From: an uncultured Eubacterium sp.
GTDB taxonomy: Bacteria > Bacillota_A > Clostridia > Lachnospirales > Lachnospiraceae
Direction of reading: 5' to 3'
Length of the DNA: 14,769 nt
NCBI GenBank assembly: GCA_947653505.1
Contig: CANTHI010000024.1
Coordinates: 1-14,769, forward strand
The translations under genes were made by a program, and so were the position numbers. Positions 6,788-14,732 of the stretch are shown in pieces. The number at the start of each line of letters is the position of its first letter. Within the stretch, counting starts at the first letter, position 1. The notes under the pieces were generated by a model, which searched no databases, was not told the origin of the DNA, and saw only the letters and a list, made by a program, of their open reading frames with translations.

Positions 6788-7756
6788 ATGACAGAGCAGT
6801 TAATCGATTTTCGCTATATTTTTGCAGTAATACTTGCATTTGCAGTCACAGCGCTTTCCGGGCCGCTGATGATTCCAGTTTTACGAAGGCTGAAGGTTGG
6901 AAATACAGAACGCAAAGAATTAAAATCCCATCAGAAAAAAACAGGGACGCCGACGATGGGGGGACTGATGTTTTTACTGGCGATTATCATTACGTCGCTT
7001 TTTTTCATCTCATCCTATCCAAAGATTGTGCCGATTCTGTTTGTAACCGTAGGCTTTGGGGTGATTGGATTTTTTGATGATTATTTAAAGGTAGTGTTAA
7101 AACGCTCGGACGGACTTTTAGCGTGGCAGAAAATGATTCTGGAAATCGTGGTGACGGCTGTGTTTGCCATATATCTATACCGATTTTCCGATATTCCGCT
7201 TTCGATGCTTGTGCCGTTTTCAGGCGGCAGATATGTGGATTTTGGCTGGCTGGCGCTGCCGATCCTGTTTCTGGCAGTCATTGGCACGGTAAACGGCGCG
7301 AATTTTACAGACGGGCTGGATGGGCTTGCTTCCAGCGTGACCGTGCTGATCGCGACATTTTTCAGCGTCGTTGCCGTGGCGACAGACAGTGGGATTGAGC
7401 CTGTGACCTGTGCAGTGGTCGGAGCGCTGCTTGGATTTTTGCTGTTTAATGTCTATCCGGCCAGTGTGTTTATGGGGGATACCGGTTCGCTGGCGCTCGG
7501 GGGCTTTGTGGCATCTACCGCATATATGATGCAGATGCCGATGTTTATCCTGATCGTCGGTCTGATTTACTGGATTGAGATTTTGTCCGTGATCATTCAG
7601 GTCAGCTATTTTAAGATCACGCATGGAAAGCGCATTTTCCGTATGGCGCCGATCCATCATCATTTTGAGCTTGGCGGCTGGTCTGAAACAAGAGTGGTAG
7701 CGGTATTTTCGATTATTACAACGCTTTTATGCCTGACTGCTTATATGGGGCTGTAA
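6788..7756 (+). CDS. mraY: Phospho-N-acetylmuramoyl-pentapeptide-transferase MraY
   Basis: MraY is the polytopic membrane enzyme that joins UDP-MurNAc-pentapeptide to undecaprenyl phosphate, forming lipid I. The 322-residue length is typical, with about ten hydrophobic segments. Diagnostic motifs are present in order: HQKKTGTPTMGGLMF (about residues 48-62), GFFDDYLKV (about 95-103, the Mg-binding aspartates), NFTDGLDGLA (about 172-181), GDTGSLALGG (about 230-239) and the PIHHHFELGG histidine motif (about 288-297). GAAGGAT about nine bases upstream supports the ATG at 6788. Its own promoter and a repeat-bearing leader precede it. murD follows after 21 bases. Confidence 0.98.
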   Translation: MTEQLIDFRYIFAVILAFAVTALSGPLMIPVLRRLKVGNTERKELKSHQKKTGTPTMGGLMFLLAIIITSLFFISSYPKIVPILFVTVGFGVIGFFDDYLKVVLKRSDGLLAWQKMILEIVVTAVFAIYLYRFSDIPLSMLVPFSGGRYVDFGWLALPILFLAVIGTVNGANFTDGLDGLASSVTVLIATFFSVVAVATDSGIEPVTCAVVGALLGFLLFNVYPASVFMGDTGSLALGGFVASTAYMMQMPMFILIVGLIYWIEILSVIIQVSYFKITHGKRIFRMAPIHHHFELGGWSETRVVAVFSIITTLLCLTAYMGL

Positions 7757-7777
7757 AAGCAAGGCAGGAGGAAATCA

Positions 7778-9172
7778 ATGGATCTTAACAATATAAAAGG
7801 AAAAAAGGTGCTGGTGTTTGGCGCCGGGGTCAGCGGTATGGCGGCAGCGCAGCTGCTCGTTCAGACTGGTGCGGATACGATATTATATGACAGCAGGGAA
7901 GAAATGTGTATCGAAGAGATTCAGCAGATTCGCGCAAAAGCAAATCTGCCGGAGTCCGTTCCGATACTGCATGGAAAATTAAGGGAAGATATGATAAAAC
8001 AGCTGGATATCGTTGTGCTAAGCCCCGGGGTTCCGGTTGATCTGCCGGAAGTGATACAGATGGCAGAAAGCGGCATACCGGTCTGGGGAGAGATCGAGCT
8101 GGCGTACCGGTGTGCCAGTGGCAGGCTGGCAGCGATCACCGGTACGAATGGCAAGACGACAACGACGGCTCTTACCGGAGAGATTTTAAAGAGCCATTTT
8201 GCAGACGTAAAAGTGGTTGGAAATATCGGGATTCCTTATACGTCAGTGGCGCTTTCGACGACAGAACAGACCATGACGGTGGCAGAGATTAGCAGCTTTC
8301 AGCTGGAGACGGCAGATACGTTTTGTCCGGATGTGTCAGCGATTCTGAACATTACGCCGGATCATCTAAACAGACACCATACGATGGAGCGCTATACAGA
8401 ACTAAAGGAGTCCATTATCAAAAACCAGAAGCCTGGGCAGACCTGCGTGCTGAATTATGAAGACGAACTGCTGCGCGCTTTTGGCAGCACAATAGAAGAT
8501 TCTTTAAACGTGATTTATTTTAGCAGTAAGAGAAAGCTGGAACGCGGGCTGTATCTGGATGGAAAAAGTATTTTCTGTTCGGATGAACACGGAATCCAAA
8601 AAATCATAGATACGTGCGAATTAAATCTGCTGGGAACGCATAATTATGAAAATGTAATGGCAGCGACAGCTGTCACGATGGCGTCTGGTGTTCCGTCTGA
8701 AAAAATCAGGGCTGTATTGAAAACATTTCAGGCGGTTGCGCATAGAATAGAATATGTGGAAGAAATAGCGGGTGTCCGTTATTATAACGATTCAAAGGCG
8801 ACGAATCCGGACGCGGCGATTCAGGGAATCCGCGCGATGGAGCGTCCGACATGGCTGATCGGCGGGGGATACGATAAGCAGTCGGAATATGGAGCGTGGA
8901 TCGATGCCTTTGACGGCAAAGTGGTAAAACTCGTACTCCTGGGGGAGACAAAAGATAAAATAGCAAAAGAAGCGTCTGAAAAAGGGTTTACGGATATTGT
9001 GATGTGTGAGACTCTGGAAGAAGCCGTTACGTATTGTCATGATCATGCAAAGCCGCAGGAGGCAGTACTGCTGTCACCTGCCTGTGCGAGCTGGGATATG
9101 TTTCCCAACTATGAAAAGCGGGGGGAGCTTTTTAAAGAACTGGTGCGCGGCATAAAAGAAAATCTCTGGTAA
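7778..9172 (+). CDS. murD: UDP-N-acetylmuramoylalanine--D-glutamate ligase MurD
   Basis: MurD is the cytosolic ATP-dependent ligase that adds D-glutamate to UDP-MurNAc-L-alanine. The 464-residue length is typical. The N-terminal UDP-binding Rossmann domain has VLVFGAGVSG (11-20). The central ATPase domain has the P-loop GTNGKTTTT (122-130) and LNITPDHLNRH. The C-terminal domain has the family signatures HRIEYVEEIAGVRYYNDSKA and TNPDAA. AGGAGG at 7767-7772 lies five bases before the ATG at 7778. A 166-base gap without a clear gene separates it from ftsW, longer than elsewhere in this part of the operon. Confidence 0.98.
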   Translation: MDLNNIKGKKVLVFGAGVSGMAAAQLLVQTGADTILYDSREEMCIEEIQQIRAKANLPESVPILHGKLREDMIKQLDIVVLSPGVPVDLPEVIQMAESGIPVWGEIELAYRCASGRLAAITGTNGKTTTTALTGEILKSHFADVKVVGNIGIPYTSVALSTTEQTMTVAEISSFQLETADTFCPDVSAILNITPDHLNRHHTMERYTELKESIIKNQKPGQTCVLNYEDELLRAFGSTIEDSLNVIYFSSKRKLERGLYLDGKSIFCSDEHGIQKIIDTCELNLLGTHNYENVMAATAVTMASGVPSEKIRAVLKTFQAVAHRIEYVEEIAGVRYYNDSKATNPDAAIQGIRAMERPTWLIGGGYDKQSEYGAWIDAFDGKVVKLVLLGETKDKIAKEASEKGFTDIVMCETLEEAVTYCHDHAKPQEAVLLSPACASWDMFPNYEKRGELFKELVRGIKENLW

Positions 9173-9338
9173 CAGTTCAATGGGTTATCTGAACTGGTAC
9201 AATCTCTGAAAAAGTACGGCAGGCCGCCGGTACGGGTGGTAACGATACAAAAGCTTCCGGTAAGATCAGGGATTTTGGCGTGGTAAGCTGCCTGTATGAA
9301 ACCGGACTGATGGAAAAGAAAAATCAGGAGTAGTGAGA
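9173..9338 (+). pseudogene. murD-ftsW gap with a possible decayed short reading frame
   Basis: An inverted repeat, CAGTTCA (9173-9179) with TGAACTG (9190-9196), follows the murD stop but has no T-run. Downstream, a frame with coding-like codon use is open from about 9192 to a TAG at 9331-9333, reading ...GGNDTKASGKIRDFGVVSCL and ending MEKKNQE. It has no convincing start. The earlier stretch 9181-9230 looks coding-like in a different frame, so a frameshifted remnant is possible. I do not recognise the protein. Its stop overlaps the GTG at 9333 as TAGTG. Confidence 0.3.
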
Positions 9339-10475
9339 GTGGGCAGACGAAACAGGACGAAACAAAAGAAAATCAAATATTGTGATTACAGTCTGTTGTT
9401 TCTGGTAATTTTTTTATTAGGTTTCGGACTGGTTATGCTGTACAGTGTCAGCGCTTATGGGGCGAACAGAACGTACAACGATCCCCTGCATTATCTGAGA
9501 CGTCAGGGGCTGGCCGTGGCGCTCGGACTTGCGGCAATGCTTGTGATTTCAAAGATTGATTATCATGTGTGGATTCATTTTGGAAATCTGGCTTATCTGC
9601 TGGCGTTTGGCCTGTGCGTGGTCGTTCTGATCCCGGGCGTTGGAAACGAGGCAAAAGGGTCTGCCAGATGGCTTCCGCTTGGTCCGTTAAGTTTTCAGCC
9701 ATCGGAGTTTGCGAAGCTGGCCATGATTTTATTTCTGGCGGGCATCGTATGCAGGATTCCAAAGCAGATCGGAAAGTTTTTCAATCTGATTAAGGTCATG
9801 CTGATGATCGTTCCGGTCTTTGTGATCGTAGCTTATGAAAATCTGAGTACCGGAATCATTATTATGGGGATTGCGATTGTCATTACGTTTGTGGCAAGCC
9901 CGAAGTTTGGCCAGTTTTTTGCGATGGTCGGCGTCGGTCTGGCCGGAGGCGGCAGCCTGTTTATTCTGGCGGCAGGTTACAGACAGCAGCGGATCGATGC
10001 CTGGCTGCATCCGGAAAACTATACGTCCGATACGGCGTTTCAGACGATCCAGGCGCTGTACGCCATCGGCTCTGGCGGTCTGTTTGGCAGGGGTCTGGGA
10101 CAGAGTATGCAAAAGCTTGGCTTTGTACCAGAGGCGCAGAACGATATGATCTTTTCGATTATCTGCGAGGAACTGGGGCTGTTTGGGGCAGTCTGTGTGA
10201 TTCTGCTGTTTTTGCTAATGATCTGGCGGCTGATGGTGATTGCAAACAATGCGGCTGATTTATACGGGGCGCTGATCGTATCCGGTATTATGGCGCATAT
10301 TGCGATACAGGTAATTTTAAATATTGCCGTTGTAACAAATACGATTCCAAACACAGGTATAACGCTGCCATTTATCAGCTATGGCGGTACGTCAACGAGC
10401 TTTCTGCTGGCAGAAATGGGGCTGGCGCTGAGTGTATCAAGGGGAATCCGTCTGGAAGGTAGTAGTCATGATTAG
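9339..10475 (+). CDS. ftsW: FtsW, SEDS-family septal peptidoglycan glycosyltransferase
   Basis: FtsW is the polytopic SEDS polymerase that polymerises lipid II at the septum with its partner class B PBP. About 378 residues with ten or so membrane segments fit the family. Signatures include LGFGLVMLYSVSAYG in the first segment, AKGSARWLPLGPLSFQPSEF (the conserved loop), GRGLGQSMQKLGFVPEAQND, and ISYGGTSTSFLLAEMGLAL near the C-terminus. The start is a GTG: AGGAG at 9326-9330 is eight bases before the GTG at 9339, while the GTG at 9333 is only two bases away. The 3' end overlaps ftsQ by eight bases. In many genomes murG follows ftsW; here it does not. SpoVE is a close relative and a dual role is possible. 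Confidence 0.93.
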   Translation: MGRRNRTKQKKIKYCDYSLLFLVIFLLGFGLVMLYSVSAYGANRTYNDPLHYLRRQGLAVALGLAAMLVISKIDYHVWIHFGNLAYLLAFGLCVVVLIPGVGNEAKGSARWLPLGPLSFQPSEFAKLAMILFLAGIVCRIPKQIGKFFNLIKVMLMIVPVFVIVAYENLSTGIIIMGIAIVITFVASPKFGQFFAMVGVGLAGGGSLFILAAGYRQQRIDAWLHPENYTSDTAFQTIQALYAIGSGGLFGRGLGQSMQKLGFVPEAQNDMIFSIICEELGLFGAVCVILLFLLMIWRLMVIANNAADLYGALIVSGIMAHIAIQVILNIAVVTNTIPNTGITLPFISYGGTSTSFLLAEMGLALSVSRGIRLEGSSHD

Positions 10476-11205
10476 AAAAAACCGAAAGAAGCGGGCAAGG
10501 AGAAAGAGGGCATTGCTTTTTGTGCTGGTGTTTCTGCTGCTTGCTGCCATACTGGTCCTGATCGGCGTGACAGGGTTCAGACTGAAAAAAGTACAGGTAA
10601 GTGGAAATGAACTGTATTCCGACCAGCAGATCAAAGACAGCGTACTGAATGACGAATATTCCTGGAATACCCTGTATGTGGTGTTAAAATACCGGCTGTT
10701 TCAGACACGCAAGATCCCGTTTATTGATGAAATGGAGATCGATCTGGTGTCACCGGACACGATCCGTATCAGGGTGTATGAAAAGGCAATGATTGGATAC
10801 ATAGCGGTCAATGACCGGAATGTATATTTTGATAAGGATGGCTTTGTTGTGGAGATTTCGAAAAGGCAGATGAAGCATGTGCCGAAAGTGGAGGGCATTG
10901 AGTGCCGCAAAGTCATTGTGTATGAAAAGCTGAACCTGAAAGATGAGGATATGCTGTCTTTTTTACTGACGTTTTCCCAGCAGCTTATGAAATATGAGCT
11001 GGTGCCGGAGACGATCGTATTTCAGGAAAACGGCATGACAGCAGATTTTGGCGGGGTAAAGGCAGAAATAGGGGATAGCGGATATCTGGTTGAAAAAGTG
11101 ATGCGTCTGGATGCGGTGATCAGCCAGCTGAAAGGAAAAAAAGGCACGCTGCATCTGGAAAACTGGACGCCTTTAACGACAGATATCATTTTTGAACCGG
11201 ATTAA
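10468..11205 (+). CDS. divIB: Cell division protein FtsQ/DivIB
   Basis: This is a 245-residue bitopic protein. A very basic cytoplasmic tail (1-14) precedes one membrane segment (about 15-36) and a POTRA domain beginning FRLKKVQVSGNELYS (about 37-51). The extracytoplasmic beta domain contains VSPDTIRIRVYEKAMIGYI and YFDKDGFVVEIS. FtsQ/DivIB scaffolds FtsL and DivIC and regulates FtsW-FtsI. The ATG at 10468 is preferred because GGAAGGT at 10454-10460 precedes it at good spacing and the protein then begins MIRKNRKK. An in-frame GTG at 10432 would lie deeper inside ftsW without a suitable ribosome site. It overlaps ftsW by eight bases, implying coupled translation. Confidence 0.93.
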   Translation: MIRKNRKKRARRKRALLFVLVFLLLAAILVLIGVTGFRLKKVQVSGNELYSDQQIKDSVLNDEYSWNTLYVVLKYRLFQTRKIPFIDEMEIDLVSPDTIRIRVYEKAMIGYIAVNDRNVYFDKDGFVVEISKRQMKHVPKVEGIECRKVIVYEKLNLKDEDMLSFLLTFSQQLMKYELVPETIVFQENGMTADFGGVKAEIGDSGYLVEKVMRLDAVISQLKGKKGTLHLENWTPLTTDIIFEPD

Positions 11206-11216
11206 ACAGACGCAGA

Positions 11217-11289
11217 CATGGAATCAATTATTTTTCATATTTTTTCAAAAACTGGTTGATTTCATGCGAAAAAAATAATATTATATAAT
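11217..11289 (+). promoter_or_regulatory. AT-rich promoter region and inverted repeat before ftsZ
   Basis: CATGGAATCAA (11217-11227) and TTGATTTCATG (11256-11266) form an 11-bp inverted repeat with one G-U-compatible difference. The right half contains a -35-like TTGATT (11256-11261), 17 bases from TATTAT (11279-11284). A consensus TATAAT lies at 11284-11289, 18 bases after TTTCAT. At least one sigma-A-type promoter here is likely; the inverted repeat could be an operator. Confidence 0.55.
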
Positions 11290-11340
11290 GCAGAGAGTTA
11301 TATTTTGTGTCAGCGGGCTGGCATAGGATCATATATCATT

Positions 11341-11347
11341 AAGGAGG
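11341..11347 (+). promoter_or_regulatory. Strong ribosome binding site that fixes the ftsZ TTG start
   Basis: AAGGAGG lies eight bases before TTG at 11356. It is the strongest ribosome site in the window and selects the TTG over the in-frame upstream ATG at 11305, which lacks one. Confidence 0.85.
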
Positions 11348-11355
11348 TATTACCT

Positions 11356-12588
11356 TTGCTTGAAATTACAACAACAGAAGCAGATTCCAGTGCGAAGATC
11401 ATTGTTATCGGAGTTGGTGGTGCAGGTAACAATGCAGTAAATAGAATGATTGATGAAAATATCGGCGGCGTAGAGTTCGTCGGCGTAAATACAGATAAAC
11501 AGGCTTTAATGCTATGTAAGGCGCCTACCCTGATTCAGATCGGGGAAAAGCTGACCAAAGGGCTTGGAGCAGGTGCGGATCCGGAAGTAGGCATGAAGGC
11601 GGCAGAGGAAAGTGCGGAAGAGCTGTCTTCGGTCGTGGAAGGGGCGGACATGATCTTTGTTACATGCGGGATGGGCGGCGGTACCGGTACCGGAGCGGCT
11701 CCGGTCGTGGCAAAGATAGCCAAAGACAAGGGTATCCTGACCGTAGGCGTTGTGACAAAGCCGTTTACCTTTGAGGCGAAAGCACGTATGGTAAACGCCA
11801 TATCGGGCATTGAGCGTTTAAAACAGGGGGTAGACACGCTCATTGTAATCCCGAATGATAAATTGTTAGAAATCGTAGACCGCAGGACGACGATGCCGGA
11901 TGCGCTGAAAAAGGCAGACGAGGTGCTGCAGCAGGGTGTGCAGGGCATTACGGACCTGATCAATCTGCCTGCGCTGATCAATCTGGATTTTGCCGATGTG
12001 CAGACAGTTATGAAGGATAAGGGACTGGCACATATCGGGATCGGTATGTCAAAGGGCGATGAAAAGGCGATTGAAGCGGTCAAGCTGGCAGTCTCATCTC
12101 CGCTTCTGGATACCGATATCTGCGGGGCGACACATGTGATTATCAATATATCCGGAGCGATCTCCCTGCTGGATGCCAATGACGCGGTTGGCTATGTACG
12201 TGATCTGGTAGGAGAGAACGCCAATATCATATTTGGCGCGAAATATGATGAATCCCGTTCTGATGAAGCGACCATTACCGTCATCGCTACCGGGATCGAA
12301 GATGTGGAGGACAAGCCAAAGCCATCCCTGATGCCGGGCATGACAGGCATGAAATATCAGAGTGCCGGCACGGCCAGCCGTCCTGCGCCGACGCCGTTTC
12401 CGGGGCGTACAGGAGCTTCCGCGCAGGGACAGGCGCCGGCAGGCGGATATTCCGGTATGAATATGGCTGGTACAGGCTCCATGCCGCAGCAGAATGTGTA
12501 TGGAATCAATAAGCCGAAAAAACCGGAAAGCTCTGTTCCGGTTAAGGACATTAAGATACCTGGCTTTTTGCAGAACCCGAAAAAATAA
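11356..12588 (+). CDS. ftsZ: Cell division protein FtsZ
   Basis: FtsZ is the tubulin-like GTPase that forms the Z-ring and recruits the divisome. The protein is 410 residues from the TTG start. The GTP-binding core begins [19 protein letters not shown], with the tubulin signature [11 protein letters not shown] (about 106-116) and the T7 loop NLDFADV (about 208-214). A Gly/Pro/Ala-rich flexible linker follows (about 325-390). The conserved C-terminal peptide, seen here as [11 protein letters not shown], binds FtsA, SepF or other partners. ftsA is not adjacent, so membrane tethering may use SepF or an ftsA elsewhere. A rare TTG start is paired with a near-ideal ribosome site. A terminator follows 60 bases later. 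Confidence 0.98.
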   Translation: MLEITTTEADSSAKIIVIGVGGAGNNAVNRMIDENIGGVEFVGVNTDKQALMLCKAPTLIQIGEKLTKGLGAGADPEVGMKAAEESAEELSSVVEGADMIFVTCGMGGGTGTGAAPVVAKIAKDKGILTVGVVTKPFTFEAKARMVNAISGIERLKQGVDTLIVIPNDKLLEIVDRRTTMPDALKKADEVLQQGVQGITDLINLPALINLDFADVQTVMKDKGLAHIGIGMSKGDEKAIEAVKLAVSSPLLDTDICGATHVIINISGAISLLDANDAVGYVRDLVGENANIIFGAKYDESRSDEATITVIATGIEDVEDKPKPSLMPGMTGMKYQSAGTASRPAPTPFPGRTGASAQGQAPAGGYSGMNMAGTGSMPQQNVYGINKPKKPESSVPVKDIKIPGFLQNPKK

Positions 12589-12650
12589 TTGTTACATAAT
12601 ATGCGAATATTGGTACATGAAGAATGGATACGATATTTAGACAGAAGCGG

Positions 12651-12700
12651 AGACTGCGCAGAGAAAGGAAGAAAATTCCTGAATCTGGGCAGTCTTTTTT
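12651..12700 (+). terminator. Intrinsic terminator closing the dcw operon
   Basis: AGACTGCGCAG (12651-12661) pairs with CTGGGCAGTCT (12685-12695) with one mismatch. An internal AGGAA/TTCCT stem is present and a T-run continues to 12700. It separates ftsZ from the spoIIGA region. Confidence 0.85.
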
Positions 12701-12784
12701 GGATGCGGCGGGGCAGGCTTCTGTATTGGAAATTATATCTGCATGTATGAAATGACTTATTATTTGCATAATGCGGTTACATGA

Positions 12785-12919
12785 TGGCTGTGCGGACGCT
12801 GGATGAGGGAACCGGCCCTGTTTCATTGTTCCGGTTTCCAGAATGTAAGAAGTTCTAAGTATTCTGGAAAAGTCACAGGCAGACAGATCGCCGCCTCCCA
12901 TCCGGCGTCCGCATAGCCA
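12785..12919 (+). repeat. Complete 135-bp palindromic repeat element
   Basis: The 21-base ends at 12785-12805 and 12899-12919 are inverted copies differing by two transitions, both giving G-U pairs in RNA. A second perfect 10-bp inverted repeat, TTTCCAGAAT (12835-12844) and ATTCTGGAAA (12861-12870), forms the apical stem around a 16-base loop. Half-copies occur at 1-57, 101-137 and 14702-14732. No protein gene and no clear target duplication are seen. It resembles a MITE or a REP/BIME-like hairpin element; which one is unresolved. Confidence 0.75.
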
Positions 12920-12926
12920 ATAGCTA

Positions 12927-12935
12927 CCCCCCCCC
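12927..12935 (+). repeat. C9 homopolymer tract
   Basis: Nine consecutive C residues directly after the palindromic element and upstream of spoIIGA. Such tracts are prone to slippage and to sequencing error. Confidence 0.8.
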
Positions 12936-12973
12936 GATCCGTATCTATGGATAATATCCGCTGCTAAGCATGG

Positions 12974-13050
12974 AAATCTGACATTTTTCTATATGCATAC
13001 CAGTTAAAATAATAATTCAGAAAGGCTTTCATTGCCTTTAAAATCTGACA
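12974..13050 (+). repeat. Direct repeat AAATCTGACA upstream of spoIIGA
   Basis: AAATCTGACA occurs exactly at 12974-12983 and 13041-13050, 67 bases apart. On the other strand each contains TGTCAGA, five of seven matches to the Spo0A core. They may be weak regulator sites; the rest of 12936-13090 shows no recognisable gene. Confidence 0.35.
12978..13010 (+). promoter_or_regulatory. Candidate spoIIG promoter with long spacer
   Basis: CTGACA (12978-12983) and TAAAAT (13005-13010) are separated by 21 bases. The Bacillus spoIIG promoter, activated by Spo0A, is known for an overlong spacer of this kind, so the resemblance is suggestive. Evidence is positional and weak. Confidence 0.35.
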
Positions 13051-13094
13051 GAAAGCATAACGAATGGAGTAGTTTTCGGATTCTGAATGCGGAG

Positions 13095-13907
13095 GTGGGT
13101 GTCATCTATGAAGTATACATAGACGTGCTGGCTGCAAACAATTTTTTCGCGGATCTGGCTGCGCTGCTGGCAGTGAATATGTTCCGGAAAAGAAATGTGC
13201 GTGCGTATCGTATTCTGGCGGGGGCCGTGTGCGCGGCGTCTGGAAGCTGTCTGGCTTTTCTTGTTTCAGTCAGTCCGGCAGCTTATTTTCTGAGTGTGCA
13301 TTTTCTGATCAATCCGGCAGTCCTGCTGTTCACATTTCGCGAAAAATCAAAACAGGATTTTTTTTCTGATTTATGTATCAGCTATTTTGCGTTTCTGGTA
13401 ATCGGAGGAATTACGGAATGGCTGTACGCAGGAGGTACTGGTTTTGTCCCGTATGAGACGGCAGTATGCGCAGCACTGCTGCTGGTGCCTGTTTTTGCGG
13501 TATGGTTCAAAAGACAGCAGAAAAACCGGATCCGGTTTGTGGACGTCTGTCTGGGTCAGGCTGGAAAGCAGCTCCGGCTGCAGGCGCTTGCAGACAGCGG
13601 CAACCTGCTGACGGATCCGTATACGGGAAAACCCGTCAGTATGATTGACAGACAGGTATACGAGTCGGCATATGGAACGCCATGCAGCGTCCGTCTGATT
13701 CCCTATGAATCCCTGGGATGCCGGCACGGACTGCTGGAAGCGGTTACGATTGAGGAATTAAACTTTGTGTATGGCAACGATGTCAGGAACATCCAAAAGG
13801 CTGTGCTGGGGCTGGCAGACCATGCATTGTTTGACAAAAAACCTTATCAGATGATTCTAAATCCACAGGAAAATCCAACAGGAGGCATGTATGAAAAGGA
13901 TGGATAA
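13095..13907 (+). CDS. spoIIGA: SpoIIGA, sigma-E processing aspartic protease
   Basis: SpoIIGA is a membrane protease in the mother cell that removes the pro-sequence of sigma-E after asymmetric septation. The N-terminal half (about 1-140) has roughly five hydrophobic segments starting [20 protein letters not shown]. The C-terminal half has the aspartic protease motif D167-S-G-N followed by [15 protein letters not shown]. About 270 residues is slightly short for the family. The start is uncertain. GGAGG (13091-13095) is eight bases before ATC at 13104, where the family Met is expected. The in-frame GTG at 13095 overlaps that site, and a TTG at 13032 gives an unusual extension. I report the GTG as the nearest standard codon. 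The 3' end overlaps sigE by 17 bases. Confidence 0.9.
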   Translation: MGVIYEVYIDVLAANNFFADLAALLAVNMFRKRNVRAYRILAGAVCAASGSCLAFLVSVSPAAYFLSVHFLINPAVLLFTFREKSKQDFFSDLCISYFAFLVIGGITEWLYAGGTGFVPYETAVCAALLLVPVFAVWFKRQQKNRIRFVDVCLGQAGKQLRLQALADSGNLLTDPYTGKPVSMIDRQVYESAYGTPCSVRLIPYESLGCRHGLLEAVTIEELNFVYGNDVRNIQKAVLGLADHALFDKKPYQMILNPQENPTGGMYEKDG

Positions 13908-14631
13908 TCTTGTACAAAGGATGATCGGGACGTTTTATTATATATTAAAGCTGGACGAACCGGAGCAGGAGGTATGGTATATTGGCGGGGCAGACGTACT
14001 CCCGTCCCCGCTGGAGCCGGAACAGGAAAACGCCTGTATCGAAAAGCTGGCAGGAGAGGGCAGGGAGACAGAGGAGGCCAAAAGCCTTCTGATCGAGCAT
14101 AATCTGCGGCTTGTAGTCTACATAGCAAAAAAATTTGACAATACCGGAGTCGGTGTGGAAGATTTAATTTCGATCGGAACGATCGGACTGATCAAGGCCA
14201 TTAATACGTTTAATCCGACAAAAAATATCAAGCTCGCCACATACGCTTCCAGATGCATTGAGAATGAGATTTTAATGCATCTGCGCAGGACGAGTAAGAC
14301 AAGGCTGGAAGTATCCATTGACGAGCCGCTAAATGTGGACTGGGATGGAAATGAACTGCTGCTTTCGGATATTCTTGGGACAGAAGACGACATTATTTCC
14401 AGGGATATGGAGTCCGAGGTGGAAAAAAAGCTGCTGCGCAATGCCGTAGACCGCCTTTCCGGCAGGGAGAAGATGATTGTGGAGCTGCGGTTTGGGTACA
14501 ATAAACCGGAAGGAAATGAGATGACACAAAAAGAGGTCGCGGACCTGCTTGGCATTTCCCAGTCTTATATTTCCAGACTGGAAAAAAAGATTATGAAAAG
14601 ACTGCGGAAAGAAATTGTGCGGTTTGAATAA
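13891..14631 (+). CDS. sigE: RNA polymerase sporulation sigma factor SigE (pro-sigma-E)
   Basis: Sigma-E is the early mother-cell sigma factor of sporulation, made as an inactive precursor. The protein has 246 residues. The pro-sequence (about 1-29) ends EQEVW before YIGG; in Bacillus the cut falls between two tyrosines just before IGG, so W29/Y30 is the inferred site. Region 2 ([52 protein letters not shown]) is highly conserved. Region 4 ends with the helix-turn-helix [18 protein letters not shown] (about 215-232). AGGAGG at 13880-13885 is five bases before the ATG at 13891. The start lies inside the end of spoIIGA, coupling protease and substrate. sigG, often next in related genomes, is not visible in the remaining 138 bases. 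Confidence 0.97.
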   Translation: MKRMDNLVQRMIGTFYYILKLDEPEQEVWYIGGADVLPSPLEPEQENACIEKLAGEGRETEEAKSLLIEHNLRLVVYIAKKFDNTGVGVEDLISIGTIGLIKAINTFNPTKNIKLATYASRCIENEILMHLRRTSKTRLEVSIDEPLNVDWDGNELLLSDILGTEDDIISRDMESEVEKKLLRNAVDRLSGREKMIVELRFGYNKPEGNEMTQKEVADLLGISQSYISRLEKKIMKRLRKEIVRFE

Positions 14632-14701
14632 ACATACAGAAAAAAGCAGGGATATGCATCATACGCACTAATTTAAGCGGATAATAAAAACTACTAACAT
14701 A

Positions 14702-14732
14702 AAAATGTCACATATTGGCTATGCGGACGCCG
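14702..14732 (-). repeat. Inverted half-copy of the dispersed element
   Basis: TGGCTATGCGGACGCCG (14716-14732) is the reverse complement of the core at 1-57 and 12899-12919. The flank AAAATGTCACATAT matches the inverted flank of the copy at 101-137. After 14732 the sequence diverges. The stretch 14632-14701 is AT-rich with no gene or clear terminator. Confidence 0.75.

Noticed and set aside
9173..9196. Inverted repeat after murD as a terminator
   Set aside because: The 7-bp stem is not followed by a T-run, and ftsW continues on the same strand.
10432..10467. GTG start for ftsQ adding 12 residues
   Set aside because: It lacks a ribosome site; ATG at 10468 has GGAAGGT at good spacing and a typical basic N-terminus.
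11305..11355. Upstream ATG start for ftsZ adding 17 residues
   Set aside because: It has no ribosome site, and the extension does not resemble FtsZ; AAGGAGG points to the TTG at 11356.
11535..12179. Long minus-strand open frame (214 codons) opposite ftsZ
   Set aside because: It is the antisense shadow of the strongly conserved ftsZ frame, with Ser/Pro/Ile-rich nonsense composition and no ribosome site.
12551..12901. Minus-strand open frame of 116 codons after ftsZ
   Set aside because: It spans the terminator and most of the palindromic element, has no ribosome site or recognisable domain, and is better explained by those structures.
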